Assembly: GCF_030413615.1 (NCBI RefSeq)
Contig: NZ_CP129236.1
Span: 976,001 to 1,040,000 of the forward strand
Direction of reading: 5' to 3'
Source of the DNA: Planococcus shixiaomingii
Lineage (GTDB): Bacteria > Bacillota > Bacilli > Bacillales_A > Planococcaceae
Length of the DNA stretch: 64,000 nucleotides
This document shows positions 7,789 to 16,840 of the stretch, in pieces. Position 1 is the first letter of the stretch. Each line of letters starts with the position of its first letter. The notes under the pieces are model-generated. The model was not told the DNA's origin. It saw nothing but the letters and a program-made list of their open reading frames with translations, and did no database searches. Position numbers and translations under genes: made by a program.

Positions 7789-9798
7789 ATGAACAAACGA
7801 TTGCTCGGGGTTATTTCCCTTTTGTGTTTTTTCCTCCTCGCAGCTTGCCAGCAGCAAGCGACGCCCGAGGACCGGCTTGCAGAATACATAGGCGAGTGGA
7901 ATGATGGAAATTTCGCCGAGATGTATAAAACTTATCTTAATCAAGGAACAAAGGATGCATATAGCACAGAGGAATTTGTGGAACGGCAAGTAAAATTGCA
8001 GGAAGATCTCGGCATTAAAAACGTCGAAGTCAGCTATAAGAAACCGGCCGAAGAGACAGAATGGGATCCGGAAAAACCGGCAGACTTTCCGATTCTAGTG
8101 AAAATGGAGACGCTTGCCGGACCGGTCGAGTTTGAAAAGACGTTGACGTTGTTGCATGAAACAAAAGAAGAAGAGGAAAACTGGTTTGTCGAATGGGATC
8201 CTTCGTTTATCTTCCCGCAGCTGGAGGCAGGCGACAATATCCGCATTTCCCGGACAGAAGCTGCACGCGGAGAAATCACAGACCGCAACAACAACGGAAT
8301 TGCAGTGAATGGCAGCGGTTTTGACATTGGCATCGTTCCGAAATTATTTACGGATGAGTCGAAAAAAGAAGAATTAGCCAAACTGCTTGGCATCACAACT
8401 GAATTCATTGACAGCCAGTTAGGGCAAAGCTGGGTTCAACCGGATTATTTTGTGCCAATAGCCAAAGCGGCGAAAAGTGAAGAGAAGTTACTAAAGAAGG
8501 TTGATGAAATTCAAGGTGTTACCTATCAAGGCACCGATATGCGGGAATATCCTTATGGAGAAGCTTTGGCTCATTTGTCGGGCTATATCGGCGGCATTAC
8601 AGCTGAGCAGCTGGAAAAACGCAAAGCAGAAGGCTATACCGCGAATGATTTTATCGGCCGTCAAGGGTTGGAATTATTGCTGGAAGATCGTTTACGCGGA
8701 AAAGATGGCATGAAAATCTTTATTGAAAAGGCAGCAGAAGGCGCGGAGCCGATCACGGTTGCCGAAATTCCTGCGGCTAACGGCGAGACAGTGAAATTAA
8801 CCATTGATGCTGAACTGCAAAAAACGGCTTATGCGGCCATGGAAGGTGAACCTGGAGCGAGCGCCGCTGTAGATCCCGAAACAGGGGAAACGCTGGCGCT
8901 AGTCTCTTCGCCTGGATTTGATCCGAACGAGTTCATGCTTGGCATTAGCGGTGACCGCTATAAGGAACTTGAAGAAGATCCGCGGAACCCATTGTTCAAC
9001 CGTTTTGCTGCCCGATATGCTCCAGGGTCGACGATCAAACCGATTACTGCAGCAATCGGAATGGAAGCCGGAACGCTGAATCCTTCAGAAGGATTGGAAA
9101 TCGAAGGGGAAACGTGGCAAAAAGACGAGTCATGGGGCGATTACCGGGTTTCCCGTCTTCATCCGGAGGCGCCAAATCCTATCGATTTGAACAAAGCCCT
9201 CGTCTATTCGGATAATATTTATTTTGCCCGCCAAGCACTCGAAATGGGCAAAGAAACTTTTGCTGAAGGATTAAAGAACTTCGGATTTGGTGAGGATATG
9301 AAGTATCCCTACGGCATGAAAGCGCCGCAGATTTCCAATGAAGGCACGATTGGCTCAGAAGGGCAACTGGCTGATACATCGTTTGGCCAAGGCCAAATGC
9401 TGACGAATATTTTGCATCTTGCTTCTATGTATGAACCCTTTATCACGAATGGCACGATGTACAAGCCGACATTGTTCTTGGATGAGGAAGACAAACAAGT
9501 GTGGAAAGAAGGTTTGGTCAGTGCAGAAAATGCGGAAACTCTCCGCAAAGGCATGCGAAATGTAGTGGTTGATGGCTATGCCCAGTCAGCAAACCTTAAG
9601 TCTGTGCCGCTAGCCGGCAAAACAGGAACGGCTGAACTAAAAGCCAGTAAAGATGAAGAAGGCGCAGAAAATGGCTTCTTTGTTGCATACAATTCCGAAA
9701 ATCCTGATTTTATTTTGGCTATGATGGTTGAAGGCGTCGAAGACAACGGCGGCAGCGATTATGTAGCAGGATTTGCCGCTAAAGTATTCGAAGAATAA
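7789..9798 (+). CDS. pbpC: Class B penicillin-binding protein of the PBP3/MecA-like type
   Basis: A D,D-transpeptidase that cross-links peptidoglycan outside the membrane. The 669 residues match Bacillus subtilis PBP3 (about 668). Residues 1-20 form a lipoprotein signal (LLAAC, Cys20), followed by an NTF2-like MecA N-terminal domain (about 25-145), a dimerisation domain and the transpeptidase domain. The active-site motifs are STIK (Ser414), SDN (474-476) and KTG (611-613), all intact. PBPs with this N-terminal domain are often low-affinity for beta-lactams; that is family knowledge, not shown here. The ATG follows CGGAGG. No mec regulators are nearby, which fits a native housekeeping or accessory PBP. 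Confidence 0.9.
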   Translation: MNKRLLGVISLLCFFLLAACQQQATPEDRLAEYIGEWNDGNFAEMYKTYLNQGTKDAYSTEEFVERQVKLQEDLGIKNVEVSYKKPAEETEWDPEKPADFPILVKMETLAGPVEFEKTLTLLHETKEEEENWFVEWDPSFIFPQLEAGDNIRISRTEAARGEITDRNNNGIAVNGSGFDIGIVPKLFTDESKKEELAKLLGITTEFIDSQLGQSWVQPDYFVPIAKAAKSEEKLLKKVDEIQGVTYQGTDMREYPYGEALAHLSGYIGGITAEQLEKRKAEGYTANDFIGRQGLELLLEDRLRGKDGMKIFIEKAAEGAEPITVAEIPAANGETVKLTIDAELQKTAYAAMEGEPGASAAVDPETGETLALVSSPGFDPNEFMLGISGDRYKELEEDPRNPLFNRFAARYAPGSTIKPITAAIGMEAGTLNPSEGLEIEGETWQKDESWGDYRVSRLHPEAPNPIDLNKALVYSDNIYFARQALEMGKETFAEGLKNFGFGEDMKYPYGMKAPQISNEGTIGSEGQLADTSFGQGQMLTNILHLASMYEPFITNGTMYKPTLFLDEEDKQVWKEGLVSAENAETLRKGMRNVVVDGYAQSANLKSVPLAGKTGTAELKASKDEEGAENGFFVAYNSENPDFILAMMVEGVEDNGGSDYVAGFAAKVFEE

Positions 9799-9806
9799 CT
9801 AAAAGA

Positions 9807-9839
9807 AAATCCGTTTCCTAAGTTGGGAGCGGATTTTTT
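9807..9839 (+). terminator. Terminator of the PBP gene
   Basis: AAAATCCG...CGGATTTT with inner TCC/GGA pairs, then a T run. Confidence 0.8.
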
Positions 9840-10040
9840 GTGAGTTCGTGCATCTTTACTGGCTGTTGCAGCGTCATTAAATGATACATAAAAAAACAGC
9901 CAAAAAGAATATAAAGATTTAATAAGAAAAAATGATAGCGGCCGTTGAAAAGGCTCGCCTATTGGGCATTGGTTTATGTAATAATAGAAGTTAGCGGCAA
10001 CGAAAAATCCGCTTCCGCAGAAAGAGGGATAATAAGGCAT

Positions 10041-10868
10041 ATGGAATTATTTGATTTATTAAAAGCATTGATTTTAGGTTTTGTAGAAGGCATGACCGAG
10101 TTTGCGCCAGTATCTTCGACCGGACATTTGATCATTGTCGATGACATGTGGCTGAAATCACAGGAGTTTTTAGGGAAATACCCGGCGAATACGTTTAAAA
10201 TCGTCATTCAATTAGGTTCGATTTTAGCTGTCGTTGTTGTGTTTTGGAAACGCCTTTTCAGCCTAGTCGGCTTATATAAAATAGATGGACAGAAGATGAG
10301 CGGCCGATTCAATTTGATGCACGTTATTATCGGCATGCTGCCGGCAGTTGTTCTAGGATTTGCCTTCAAAGACTTTATCGATGACCATTTATTTGGAATC
10401 GAAACCGTTATTTACGCATTGGTTGTAGGAGCCATTCTTATGATTGCTGCGGACAAATTTGGTCCGAAAAATCCAACCGTGAATTCGTTAGACGAAATTA
10501 CATACCGACAAGCTTTTACAGTTGGCCTTGTCCAGTGCTTGTCCTTGTGGCCAGGGTTCTCACGTTCCGGTGCTACGATTTCCGGAGGTGTCCTGTTTGG
10601 ATTAAACCACCGTACAGCGGCGGACTTTACGTTCATCATGGCGGTTCCGATCATGTTCGGTGCAAGCCTTGTTTCCGTTCTGAAAAACTGGGATCAGATG
10701 TCGATGGAATTCCTATCGTTTTACATTGTCGGCTTTATCAGCGCATTCGTCTTTGCCTTGATTTCAATCCGTTTCTTCTTGGTGTTGATTTCACGCATCA
10801 AACTTATGCCGTTTGCGATTTATCGCATTGCCTTGGCAGCGGTTCTAGCTGTTATTGTCTTCATGTAA
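10041..10868 (+). CDS. uppP: Undecaprenyl-diphosphatase UppP (BacA)
   Basis: An integral membrane phosphatase that converts undecaprenyl diphosphate to the monophosphate, recycling the lipid carrier for peptidoglycan synthesis; overexpression gives bacitracin resistance. The 275 residues are typical of the family. Both signatures are present: GFVEGMTEFAPVSSTGHL near the start and GFSRSGATISGG near residue 170, with about eight membrane segments. The frame is open back to 9945, but family length and the MELFDLLKA start favour ATG 10041; the ribosome-binding site (AGAGGG) is rather far away. It follows a PBP gene with its own terminator, so transcription is probably separate. Confidence 0.93.
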   Translation: MELFDLLKALILGFVEGMTEFAPVSSTGHLIIVDDMWLKSQEFLGKYPANTFKIVIQLGSILAVVVVFWKRLFSLVGLYKIDGQKMSGRFNLMHVIIGMLPAVVLGFAFKDFIDDHLFGIETVIYALVVGAILMIAADKFGPKNPTVNSLDEITYRQAFTVGLVQCLSLWPGFSRSGATISGGVLFGLNHRTAADFTFIMAVPIMFGASLVSVLKNWDQMSMEFLSFYIVGFISAFVFALISIRFFLVLISRIKLMPFAIYRIALAAVLAVIVFM

Positions 10869-10875
10869 TGAATTG

Positions 10876-10935
10876 AAAAGAGGATGTTCCTTTAATCTGC
10901 TACGTTGCAGATTCGGGGAGCATCCTCTTTTTTTG
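10876..10935 (+). terminator. Branched terminator after uppP
   Basis: An outer stem (AAAAGAGGATG/CATCCTCTTTT with CC/GG) encloses an inner hairpin (AATCTGC/GCAGATT) and is followed by seven T. Confidence 0.8.
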
Positions 10936-10977
10936 TTCCCTAGAAGTCGGTGGAAACCTATTTACCATAATTTTCTT

Positions 10978-11103
10978 CATGAAGTTTTGGCGTTTCTACA
11001 TGAACTTTTAAAGTTCTATCATGACAAATTGAATGTTCTTCATGAAGTTTCCATCATCTTACATGAACTGCTGCAATTTCAGCACATACTTTTCCAGTCC
11101 GCC
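10978..11103. repeat. Tandem array of a degenerate 21-bp unit
   Basis: The core CATGAA (or CATGAC) occurs at 10978, 10999, 11020, 11041 and 11062, exactly 21 bp apart, with a decayed sixth copy at 11083. Units are related but not identical outside the core. The array lies between the uppP terminator and the 3' end of the sirtuin gene. A plus-strand frame through it reads as a heptad repeat (FLHEVLA, FLHELLK and so on), but that frame runs through the terminator and into the sirtuin gene, so a real protein is unlikely. Confidence 0.75.
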
Positions 11104-11107
11104 CCTG

Positions 11108-11824
11108 CTATTTCAAAAATCTATCCCACTCTTCTAGCACATCTCCGATATTGCGGTCATGCACCACTTTGTCAGCATAATCGTCAAATTGAGTCGGTTC
11201 CCGGTTTACGATGACGACGCATGCCCCGTTTTCCTTTGCAATAAGCGGGAACTGATTGGCAGGCGAAACGCTTAAAGAAGAGCCAAGGACGATGAACAAC
11301 TCGGCCCGGTTTGCTTCTTGCAATGCCTTTTCAAACGGTTTTTCCGGCAGCATTTCACCAAATAACACGATAGAAGGGCGCAACACGCCGCCGCAAACAG
11401 CGCAATGATTAGTTTGTTCCAAATATTCGTCACTGCTGTAAGTTCTGCCGCATTCCTGGCAATAGACCGTCTGCAGCGTCCCGTGCAATTCAGCAACGTC
11501 ACTATTGCCTGCCAATTGATGAAAGCCGTCAACGTTTTGAGTAATGATTGATTTCACATGGCCGTGCTTTTCCCATTCTGCTAATAAATAATGGCCTTTA
11601 TGCGGACCGTATTCCCGCAAGCCAACCATGCGGCTCCGGTAAAACTCTGTAAACTCCTCTGGATTTTGATACAACGATTGTATGCTTGCAATTTTAGCTA
11701 AGTTTTTTTGTTCCCATAATCCTTGGTTTGCTGACCGGAAATCCGGCAATCCACTTTCAGTCGACATGCCGGCACCCGTAAACACTACCGTATATGATGA
11801 TTCCTTCAACCACTCTTTGATCAT
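11108..11824 (-). CDS. Sir2-family NAD-dependent protein deacylase
   Basis: Removes acyl groups from lysines using NAD+, yielding nicotinamide and O-acyl-ADP-ribose, in the cytoplasm. The 238-residue protein has the NAD-binding GAGMSTESGLPDFR (about residues 17-30), TQNVDGFHQLAG, the catalytic-His region ELHGTL and a four-cysteine zinc site (CQEC then CAVC), followed by GSSLSVSPANQFP. The domain is complete and of the usual bacterial CobB/SrtN length. The start ATG is preceded by GGGAGG. It appears monocistronic and points away from the ROK kinase gene. Confidence 0.93.
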   Translation of the reverse strand: MIKEWLKESSYTVVFTGAGMSTESGLPDFRSANQGLWEQKNLAKIASIQSLYQNPEEFTEFYRSRMVGLREYGPHKGHYLLAEWEKHGHVKSIITQNVDGFHQLAGNSDVAELHGTLQTVYCQECGRTYSSDEYLEQTNHCAVCGGVLRPSIVLFGEMLPEKPFEKALQEANRAELFIVLGSSLSVSPANQFPLIAKENGACVVIVNREPTQFDDYADKVVHDRNIGDVLEEWDRFLK

Positions 11825-12049
11825 GCGCCAACCTCCCTATGTTATATAGAACAGCTATACCCGGTTTAAAGAACTTTAAAGGCTCAAGAGAATAAAGGAC
11901 TTCCTCCTGAAACAGCGAACTCTTTTAAAGGATATTGTTAAGGAAAGTGTTGAAAATGCAAAAGCAAGTAGCCACAATTTAAGGTATATTGTAAATAGAA
12001 CAAAATCAGATAGTAATTTTTAAAAACGCAAAGGGAAAAGAGGGTATTC

Positions 12050-12928
12050 ATGGTTAAAGTATTAGGTGTGGACATTGGTGGAACAAAAGTACGGATGAGT
12101 GTTGTCGACGAAGCAGGAAACATCTCCTTAGACGAGAAATTGCCTACGCAATTTCCGCTTTATCCTTACTTGGAAGAACAGGTGCTGCGTTTTATGGCGC
12201 TTGATCCTGAAATAGAAGCGATTGGTATCGGGACTCACGGTTTTGTTGATCCCGTACAAGGAAAAGTGATTTACGCAACCGAAACCTTGCCTGGCTGGAC
12301 AGGCACAGAAGTCAAAGTTCAGTTGGAACGTGCGACTGGCAAACACGTGGAAGTCGAAAACGATGCTAACGCCGCGGCACTTGCAGAAGCGAAGTTTGGT
12401 GCGGCGAAAGGATATGGTCGGACAGTTTGTTTAACTCTTGGAACCGGCCTTGGCGGCGGAATTATTTGGGACGGCAAATTGCTTAGCGGTGGCAAACACG
12501 GCGGAGCAGCTGAAGTCGGCCATATGATATTATATCCGAACGGCGTGTTATGCACTTGTGGACGTGAAGGCTGCTCTGAGCAGTACGTTTCCGGAACAGC
12601 TCTCGTGCGCCGCATCAAAGAAGCCGGCTTACCGATTACGCCGCATGAACTTTTTATCCAAGCGAAAACCGATCCGGCAGCACAAAAAGTGGTGACCGGG
12701 TTTACGAAAGATTTGGCGCTTGTTATCAGTTCATTGCAGGCGGCGTTTGACATGGACATCGTCGTCATTGGCGGAGGCGTATCGGAATCGGCTGAACTAT
12801 GGTGGGACGAATTTGCTCAACACTTGGATACGGTGCTGTTAAATCCCCTAGAAGTTAAAGTCGCTCAATATGAAAACGAAGCCGGCATATTAGGCGCTGC
12901 TTTACTGGTGCTGGAAGAGATAAAATAA
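12050..12928 (+). CDS. ROK-family sugar kinase
   Basis: A cytoplasmic ROK protein (292 residues), probably an ATP-dependent hexose kinase. The N-terminal phosphate-binding motif is VLGVDIGGTKVRM. The centre has ENDANAAALAEAKFGAA and LTLGTGLGGGI. The ROK zinc site is CTCGREGCSEQY with the preceding EVGH. There is no N-terminal helix-turn-helix, so this is an enzyme rather than a NagC/XylR-type repressor. Its length and sequence differ from classical GlcK glucokinase, so the sugar is left open. The ATG follows AGAGGG. The gene stands alone with no sugar transporter beside it. Confidence 0.88.
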   Translation: MVKVLGVDIGGTKVRMSVVDEAGNISLDEKLPTQFPLYPYLEEQVLRFMALDPEIEAIGIGTHGFVDPVQGKVIYATETLPGWTGTEVKVQLERATGKHVEVENDANAAALAEAKFGAAKGYGRTVCLTLGTGLGGGIIWDGKLLSGGKHGGAAEVGHMILYPNGVLCTCGREGCSEQYVSGTALVRRIKEAGLPITPHELFIQAKTDPAAQKVVTGFTKDLALVISSLQAAFDMDIVVIGGGVSESAELWWDEFAQHLDTVLLNPLEVKVAQYENEAGILGAALLVLEEIK

Positions 12929-12970
12929 ACACCTGCATTGAAGCCTTACAAAATAGAGGTATTATCTTAA

Positions 12971-13015
12971 TAAACCGGAGCGCAAGCCCGCGGAAAGCGT
13001 CCGCTTGAAGCGTAG
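12971..13015. repeat. Dispersed intergenic repeat, short copy (reverse orientation)
   Basis: Read on the minus strand, 12974-13002 contains GGACGCTTTCCGCGGGCT and then TTGCGCTCCGGT. The first word also occurs at 25919-25936, and the second close to the other end of that longer element, so this looks like a deleted copy joining both ends. The remaining gap up to 13259 holds a terminator and the SDR promoter. Confidence 0.6.
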
Positions 13016-13088
13016 GGGCTAGTATCACGCTAATAAGGAATGCATATTAATTCCTCTAGAAAGATAAATAGTCTTTTGCCTACAACAT

Positions 13089-13123
13089 CAAACGGCAAGC
13101 CTTTAACTGGCTTGTCGTTTTTT
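13089..13123 (+). terminator. Intrinsic terminator upstream of the catabolic cluster
   Basis: AACG-CAAGCC pairs with GGCTTG-CGTT (one mismatch), then six T. It lies about 160 bases after the ROK gene, beyond the short repeat, and isolates the downstream cluster. Confidence 0.78.
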
Positions 13124-13180
13124 ATATTGAGCAAAGGTAGGGACAACCATTTGAAGCAGAATTGAAATAAGATAAATTTA

Positions 13181-13229
13181 TTGAATATTCAAATAAGTTA
13201 TTGCTTTTATATTTTTCATAACATATAAT
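13181..13229 (+). promoter_or_regulatory. Promoter of the catabolic cluster with adjacent palindrome
   Basis: TTGCTT (13201-13206) and TATAAT (13224-13229) are 17 bases apart. A perfect 12-base palindrome TTGAATATTCAA occupies 13181-13192, just upstream of the -35 box, where a regulator could bind; the GntR protein encoded at 15154 is the obvious candidate. Confidence 0.55.
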
Positions 13230-13259
13230 GATAAAAAATTGCGAAATGGGGATGTTAGT

Positions 13260-14075
13260 TTGACGCAAAGTGTTAACAGTTTACAGTTAACTTTTGAAAA
13301 TAAAACGGTTGTTGTGACTGGAGCCGCCCATGGAATCGGAAGGGCAATCTGCAAAGAATTTGCAATGCGCGGTGCCCAAGTTGCTGCGACGGATATTTTG
13401 GATGAACCTCTCGGCCAATCAAGAGAGGAAGTAGAAAAAGCAATCGAAGATTCGAAGTCCAAAGGGAGAGTCTATACATATCGCTGCGATGTAACCGATT
13501 CAACAGAAGTCGACCGGTTTCTCGAAAGAGTGGCAGCTGACTTTGGACAAATCGATATATTGGTCAATGTCGCAGGCGGTGTGGCAGGGCAAGTGCATCA
13601 GCCAATAGAAAAAATTACAGATGACGATTGGGCAAAAGTTGTAGACATTAATTTGACTTCCACTTTTTATATGGTGCGAGCAGTTGCACCTTACATGAAA
13701 AAGAACGGCTACGGAAGAATCGTCAATATTTCTAGCGGAGCCGGCAGAAGCAGCAGCTTGACGGGAATCCAAGCCTATACCAGCGCCAAAGCCGGTCAAA
13801 TTGGTTTTACGAGGCAGATGGCGCGTGAACTCGGGGCATTCGGAATTACTGTCAACAATGTGGCTCCTGGGTTTGTGCTCTCTAATCCTTCTTCGCAGAA
13901 ACAATGGGAAGGTATGGAAGAATCTGCACAAGCAAACTTGATCGAATCAATCTCCGTAAAAAGACTTGGCACACCAGAAGATATTGCGTACCCGGTGCTG
14001 TTTTTTGCATCTGATTTTGCACAGTATGTGAGCGGACAAACTATTTCAGCAGATGGTGGATTACAACTTTTTTAG
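13260..14075 (+). CDS. SDR-family NAD(P)-dependent oxidoreductase
   Basis: A classical short-chain dehydrogenase (about 271 residues). The cofactor motif is VVVTGAAHGIGRA, followed by the NVAGG strand, the catalytic Ser in NISSGAG and the YTSAK catalytic Tyr/Lys pair; the C-terminal YVSGQTISADGG is typical. An in-frame TTG at 13239 exists, but the TTG at 13260, with GGGGAT upstream, fits better. First gene of a long plus-strand cluster; the next gene begins 12 bases downstream. It probably oxidises or reduces a hydroxy or keto intermediate of the compound the cluster degrades; the substrate is unknown. Confidence 0.85.
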   Translation: MTQSVNSLQLTFENKTVVVTGAAHGIGRAICKEFAMRGAQVAATDILDEPLGQSREEVEKAIEDSKSKGRVYTYRCDVTDSTEVDRFLERVAADFGQIDILVNVAGGVAGQVHQPIEKITDDDWAKVVDINLTSTFYMVRAVAPYMKKNGYGRIVNISSGAGRSSSLTGIQAYTSAKAGQIGFTRQMARELGAFGITVNNVAPGFVLSNPSSQKQWEGMEESAQANLIESISVKRLGTPEDIAYPVLFFASDFAQYVSGQTISADGGLQLF

Positions 14076-14087
14076 GGAGGCGGCAAT

Positions 14088-15134
14088 GTGGCGATTACGA
14101 TTATCGGTACTGGTGCAATCGGCGGCGTTTTGGGAGCCTACTTGATTCGGTCGGGCGAAGCTGTAGTGTTCTGTGATATTGCTGCAGACCATGTTGAAAA
14201 AATAAATTCAAAGGGCTTGACGATTGAAGGGCCGGAAGAAACGTTTACAGTTCATGGAAAAGCCTATACTCCAAAACAGTTAATCGAAAAAAACGACCCT
14301 CTTGGCCTGACTTTTCTTTGCGTTAAAGCGCATCATACCGAACAAGCATTAGCACCTTTTCTTCCCCTATTAATGGAAAACTCGCAAGTGGTTTCCTTGC
14401 AAAACGGCCTGTGCGAGCGCCAAATTTCCAAACTGATTGGCGCGAAGCGGACCATCGGCTGCTTTGTTAACTTTTCAGCTGACTACTTGGAGCCTGGACG
14501 CATCCTTTACGGCGGTGTTGCTTCTTTATATCTTGGAGAGCTGGACGGCACCATTACCGAACGGATTCTTCGGTTAAAAGAAATCTTGCAATGCTGGGGT
14601 CCGGCGCAAGTTACCGATAACATTTGGGGCTATTTATGGGGCAAGTTATCTTATGCGGGCTTGTTATATGCCACAGCATTGGCAGATGAAACAATGGCCG
14701 CTGTTGTCAGAAAAAAAGATTTGCGGGATACACTGATGGAATTGTGTTCGGAAATCTTGGAGACAGCTGACAAAGAAGGGGTAGTGCCACTTGGCTTTGA
14801 CGACTGGGACCCATCTCTCGTTTATCCAAGGGAATTCCGAAACGCAGAAAAACTGGACGCACAGCTTGAAAAGCTTGCGGATCGGATGGCAGCCAATAAG
14901 AAGACCAAAAGCGGCATTTGGCGAGACTTGGCGGTCAGGAAACGAAAAACGGAAGTAGATGCACAATTAGTGCCGATTTTAGAAATCGCTGAAAGCTATG
15001 GAATCCAGACGCCTTTACTTTCCGCGTTGGTTTCCGCTATTAAAGAGATTGAAACAGGCAAACGGCAAATGAGCTGGAACAACTTGTATGAGCTTAAAAA
15101 AATTTATGAGTCTTTGCCGGAGAAGGCCAGTTGA
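14088..15134 (+). CDS. Ketopantoate reductase-like (PanE/ApbA family) dehydrogenase
   Basis: A 348-residue two-domain NADPH-dependent 2-ketoacid reductase-type protein. The N-terminal Rossmann motif is ITIIGTGAIGGVLGAYL, followed by the FLCVKAHHTE and SLQNGL stretches typical of the family; the C-terminal helical domain contains IWGYLWGKLSYAG. The start is GTG after GGGAGG. Because it sits inside a catabolic cluster rather than with panB/panC, a role in pantothenate synthesis is doubtful; it more likely handles a keto or hydroxy acid of the same pathway as the SDR. The regulator gene follows 19 bases downstream. Confidence 0.82.
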   Translation: MAITIIGTGAIGGVLGAYLIRSGEAVVFCDIAADHVEKINSKGLTIEGPEETFTVHGKAYTPKQLIEKNDPLGLTFLCVKAHHTEQALAPFLPLLMENSQVVSLQNGLCERQISKLIGAKRTIGCFVNFSADYLEPGRILYGGVASLYLGELDGTITERILRLKEILQCWGPAQVTDNIWGYLWGKLSYAGLLYATALADETMAAVVRKKDLRDTLMELCSEILETADKEGVVPLGFDDWDPSLVYPREFRNAEKLDAQLEKLADRMAANKKTKSGIWRDLAVRKRKTEVDAQLVPILEIAESYGIQTPLLSALVSAIKEIETGKRQMSWNNLYELKKIYESLPEKAS

Positions 15135-15153
15135 AATAGGAGGGGGAAGTGCA

Positions 15154-15804
15154 ATGATTCTCGATCACCGGACGCTGTCGGACGATGTCGCAAAAATAAT
15201 TAGAAAAATGATTTTGAATGGAGAACTGAACGCGGGAGAACGCATCAACCAAGCCCGGTTGGCGGAAAAACTCAAAATTTCCAGAGGGCCGGTGCGTGAA
15301 GCGTTAAAGCTTCTTCAAAATGAAGGATTGATCAAACACGAAACGAATAAAGGCACTTTTGTCGCTACGCTTTCCCAGCAAGATGCCTTTGAAATTTATA
15401 CACTTCGGGCTTTGTTGGAAAGTGAGGCCGCTCAGTTAGCCGTCGATCATGTAACAGAAAAAGATTTTGCGAAGTTGGAGCATTTATTGGAAAAATTCCA
15501 TCAAGCGATGGTGGAACAGGATTTAGAAAAGCAAGCGCAATGCGACATTCTATTTCACGGTACCATTGTCAGCGCATCCAAACATAGTCGTTTAATCAGC
15601 ATTCATAAACACATGGACACTCAAGTGGGGGCCATGTATTTGACAATAGCCAATCAAGTGCCATTGCGTGTGGAACAAGTGGTTCATAATCATCGGGTTT
15701 TATTGGATGCGCTTCGGACAAGAGATCGCCAAATTATCCAAAAAACGTTTTCAAATCACTATACAGCAGCATTGAAAGATTTATCGAAAGTGGCTCAATC
15801 ATAA
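15154..15804 (+). CDS. GntR-family regulator with FCD effector domain
   Basis: A 216-residue regulator. The N-terminal winged helix (about residues 5-70) includes RLAEKLKISRGPVREALKLL and the wing GLIKHETNKGTFV. The C-terminal all-helical FCD domain binds a small acid or metal-linked ligand; the Asp and His ligand positions are suggested by CDILFHGTIV and the later NHR and NHY. ATG 15154 follows GGAGGGGG; a longer frame from 15088 overlaps the preceding gene and is not used. Embedded between the dehydrogenases and the transporter, it most likely controls this cluster and responds to its substrate or an intermediate. Confidence 0.88.
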   Translation: MILDHRTLSDDVAKIIRKMILNGELNAGERINQARLAEKLKISRGPVREALKLLQNEGLIKHETNKGTFVATLSQQDAFEIYTLRALLESEAAQLAVDHVTEKDFAKLEHLLEKFHQAMVEQDLEKQAQCDILFHGTIVSASKHSRLISIHKHMDTQVGAMYLTIANQVPLRVEQVVHNHRVLLDALRTRDRQIIQKTFSNHYTAALKDLSKVAQS

Positions 15805-15820
15805 GACAAAGGGGGTTTTG

Positions 15821-16840
15821 ATGATGCTGTTAAATGTAAAGGACCTGTCCTTATCCCTCAAGAAAAACGGGAAATATGCGACCATCTTGGATCAAATTTC
15901 TTTCCATGTAGAGAAGGGGGAAACAGTGGGAATCGTTGGTGAGTCTGGATGCGGAAAAAGTATGACAGCGTTGTCTCTCATGCGTTTATTGCCGGAAAAG
16001 GCTCGCTTAAAAGGTGAAATTAATCTGCAGCAAGAGAATATCGTCAAGTATTCAAAGCGCAAGCTTGAAAAAATTCGGGGCAACCAAGTGTCGATGATTT
16101 TCCAGGATCCGTTAACTTCTCTTAACCCGCTTCAAACGGTGGGAACTCAAATTGAAGAATCGCTGATTTTGCACCGCAATATGACAAAAGAAGAACGAAG
16201 AGCACGGGTCTTGAATTTGCTGAATGCGGTGGGGCTGCCGCGGGCGGAAGAGCTAATTAACGAATACCCGCATCAGCTTTCGGGAGGTATGAGGCAGCGG
16301 GTCATGATTGCAATCGCGATGGCTTGTGAGCCGCTGCTGTTGATTTGTGATGAGCCGACGACGGCGTTGGATGTCACAATTCAAGCGCAAATTTTGGAAC
16401 TTATGAGTGAAATTAAGCGGCAAACGCAAATGGGCATTATTATGATCACCCATGATATGGGCGTAGTAGCGGAAGTATGCGACCGGGTCATTGTCATGTA
16501 CGCCGGTAAAATTGTTGAAGAAGGGCCGGTTGTAGAACTTTTTCAAAATCCGACGCATCCTTACACCATCGGTTTGCTGGATTCCATTCCAAAACTCGGG
16601 CAGCGCAAGCAAAAACTGGGCTCTATCCCTGGAACGGTCCCGGCACCAGGCAATATGCCGGCGGGATGCCGTTTTGCGGAACGGTGCAGCCATACAATGG
16701 ATATATGCCGGACGACGGTTCCGCCATTGTTCGATATAAAACCCAATCATCATTCAGCTTGCTGGCTTTATGACGAGAAAGGGGGAGACCAGGATGGCGT
16801 TGTTAGAAGTGACGAACTTGAAACAGCACTTCACAATTAA
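15821..16840 (+). CDS. Oligopeptide-type ABC transporter ATP-binding protein (DppD/OppD-like)
   Basis: One of two ATPases of a peptide/nickel-type importer, on the cytoplasmic face. Walker A is GESGCGKS, the signature is LSGGMRQR, and Walker B is LLICDEPTTALD, followed by the switch His in ITHD. The C-terminal oligopeptide extension (HPYTIGLLDSIP, then CRFAERCSHTMDIC) has the conserved cysteines. The start is ATG 15821 or 15824 after GGGGG. It overlaps the next ATPase gene by 47 bases, so the two are translationally linked. Confidence 0.9.
   Translation: MMLLNVKDLSLSLKKNGKYATILDQISFHVEKGETVGIVGESGCGKSMTALSLMRLLPEKARLKGEINLQQENIVKYSKRKLEKIRGNQVSMIFQDPLTSLNPLQTVGTQIEESLILHRNMTKEERRARVLNLLNAVGLPRAEELINEYPHQLSGGMRQRVMIAIAMACEPLLLICDEPTTALDVTIQAQILELMSEIKRQTQMGIIMITHDMGVVAEVCDRVIVMYAGKIVEEGPVVELFQNPTHPYTIGLLDSIPKLGQRKQKLGSIPGTVPAPGNMPAGCRFAERCSHTMDICRTTVPPLFDIKPNHHSACWLYDEKGGDQDGVVRSDELETALHN

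Noticed and set aside
9945..10040. N-terminal extension of UppP
   Set aside because: The family begins at the MELFDLLKA equivalent; the extension is polar and absent from known homologues.
10978..11103. Could the 21-bp array be a CRISPR?
   Set aside because: Only a six-base core is conserved, units are directly adjacent without unique spacers, and no cas genes are near.
10855..11214. A 119-codon plus-strand ORF with HE-rich heptads
   Set aside because: It begins inside uppP's end, crosses a strong terminator and runs antisense into the sirtuin gene; the periodicity comes from the DNA repeat. No ribosome-binding site.
12319..12768. Long antisense ORF of 149 codons over the ROK gene (similar ones over ilvD, pncB and others)
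   Set aside because: Shadow frame of a well-supported gene, no ribosome-binding site, composition unlike the neighbours.
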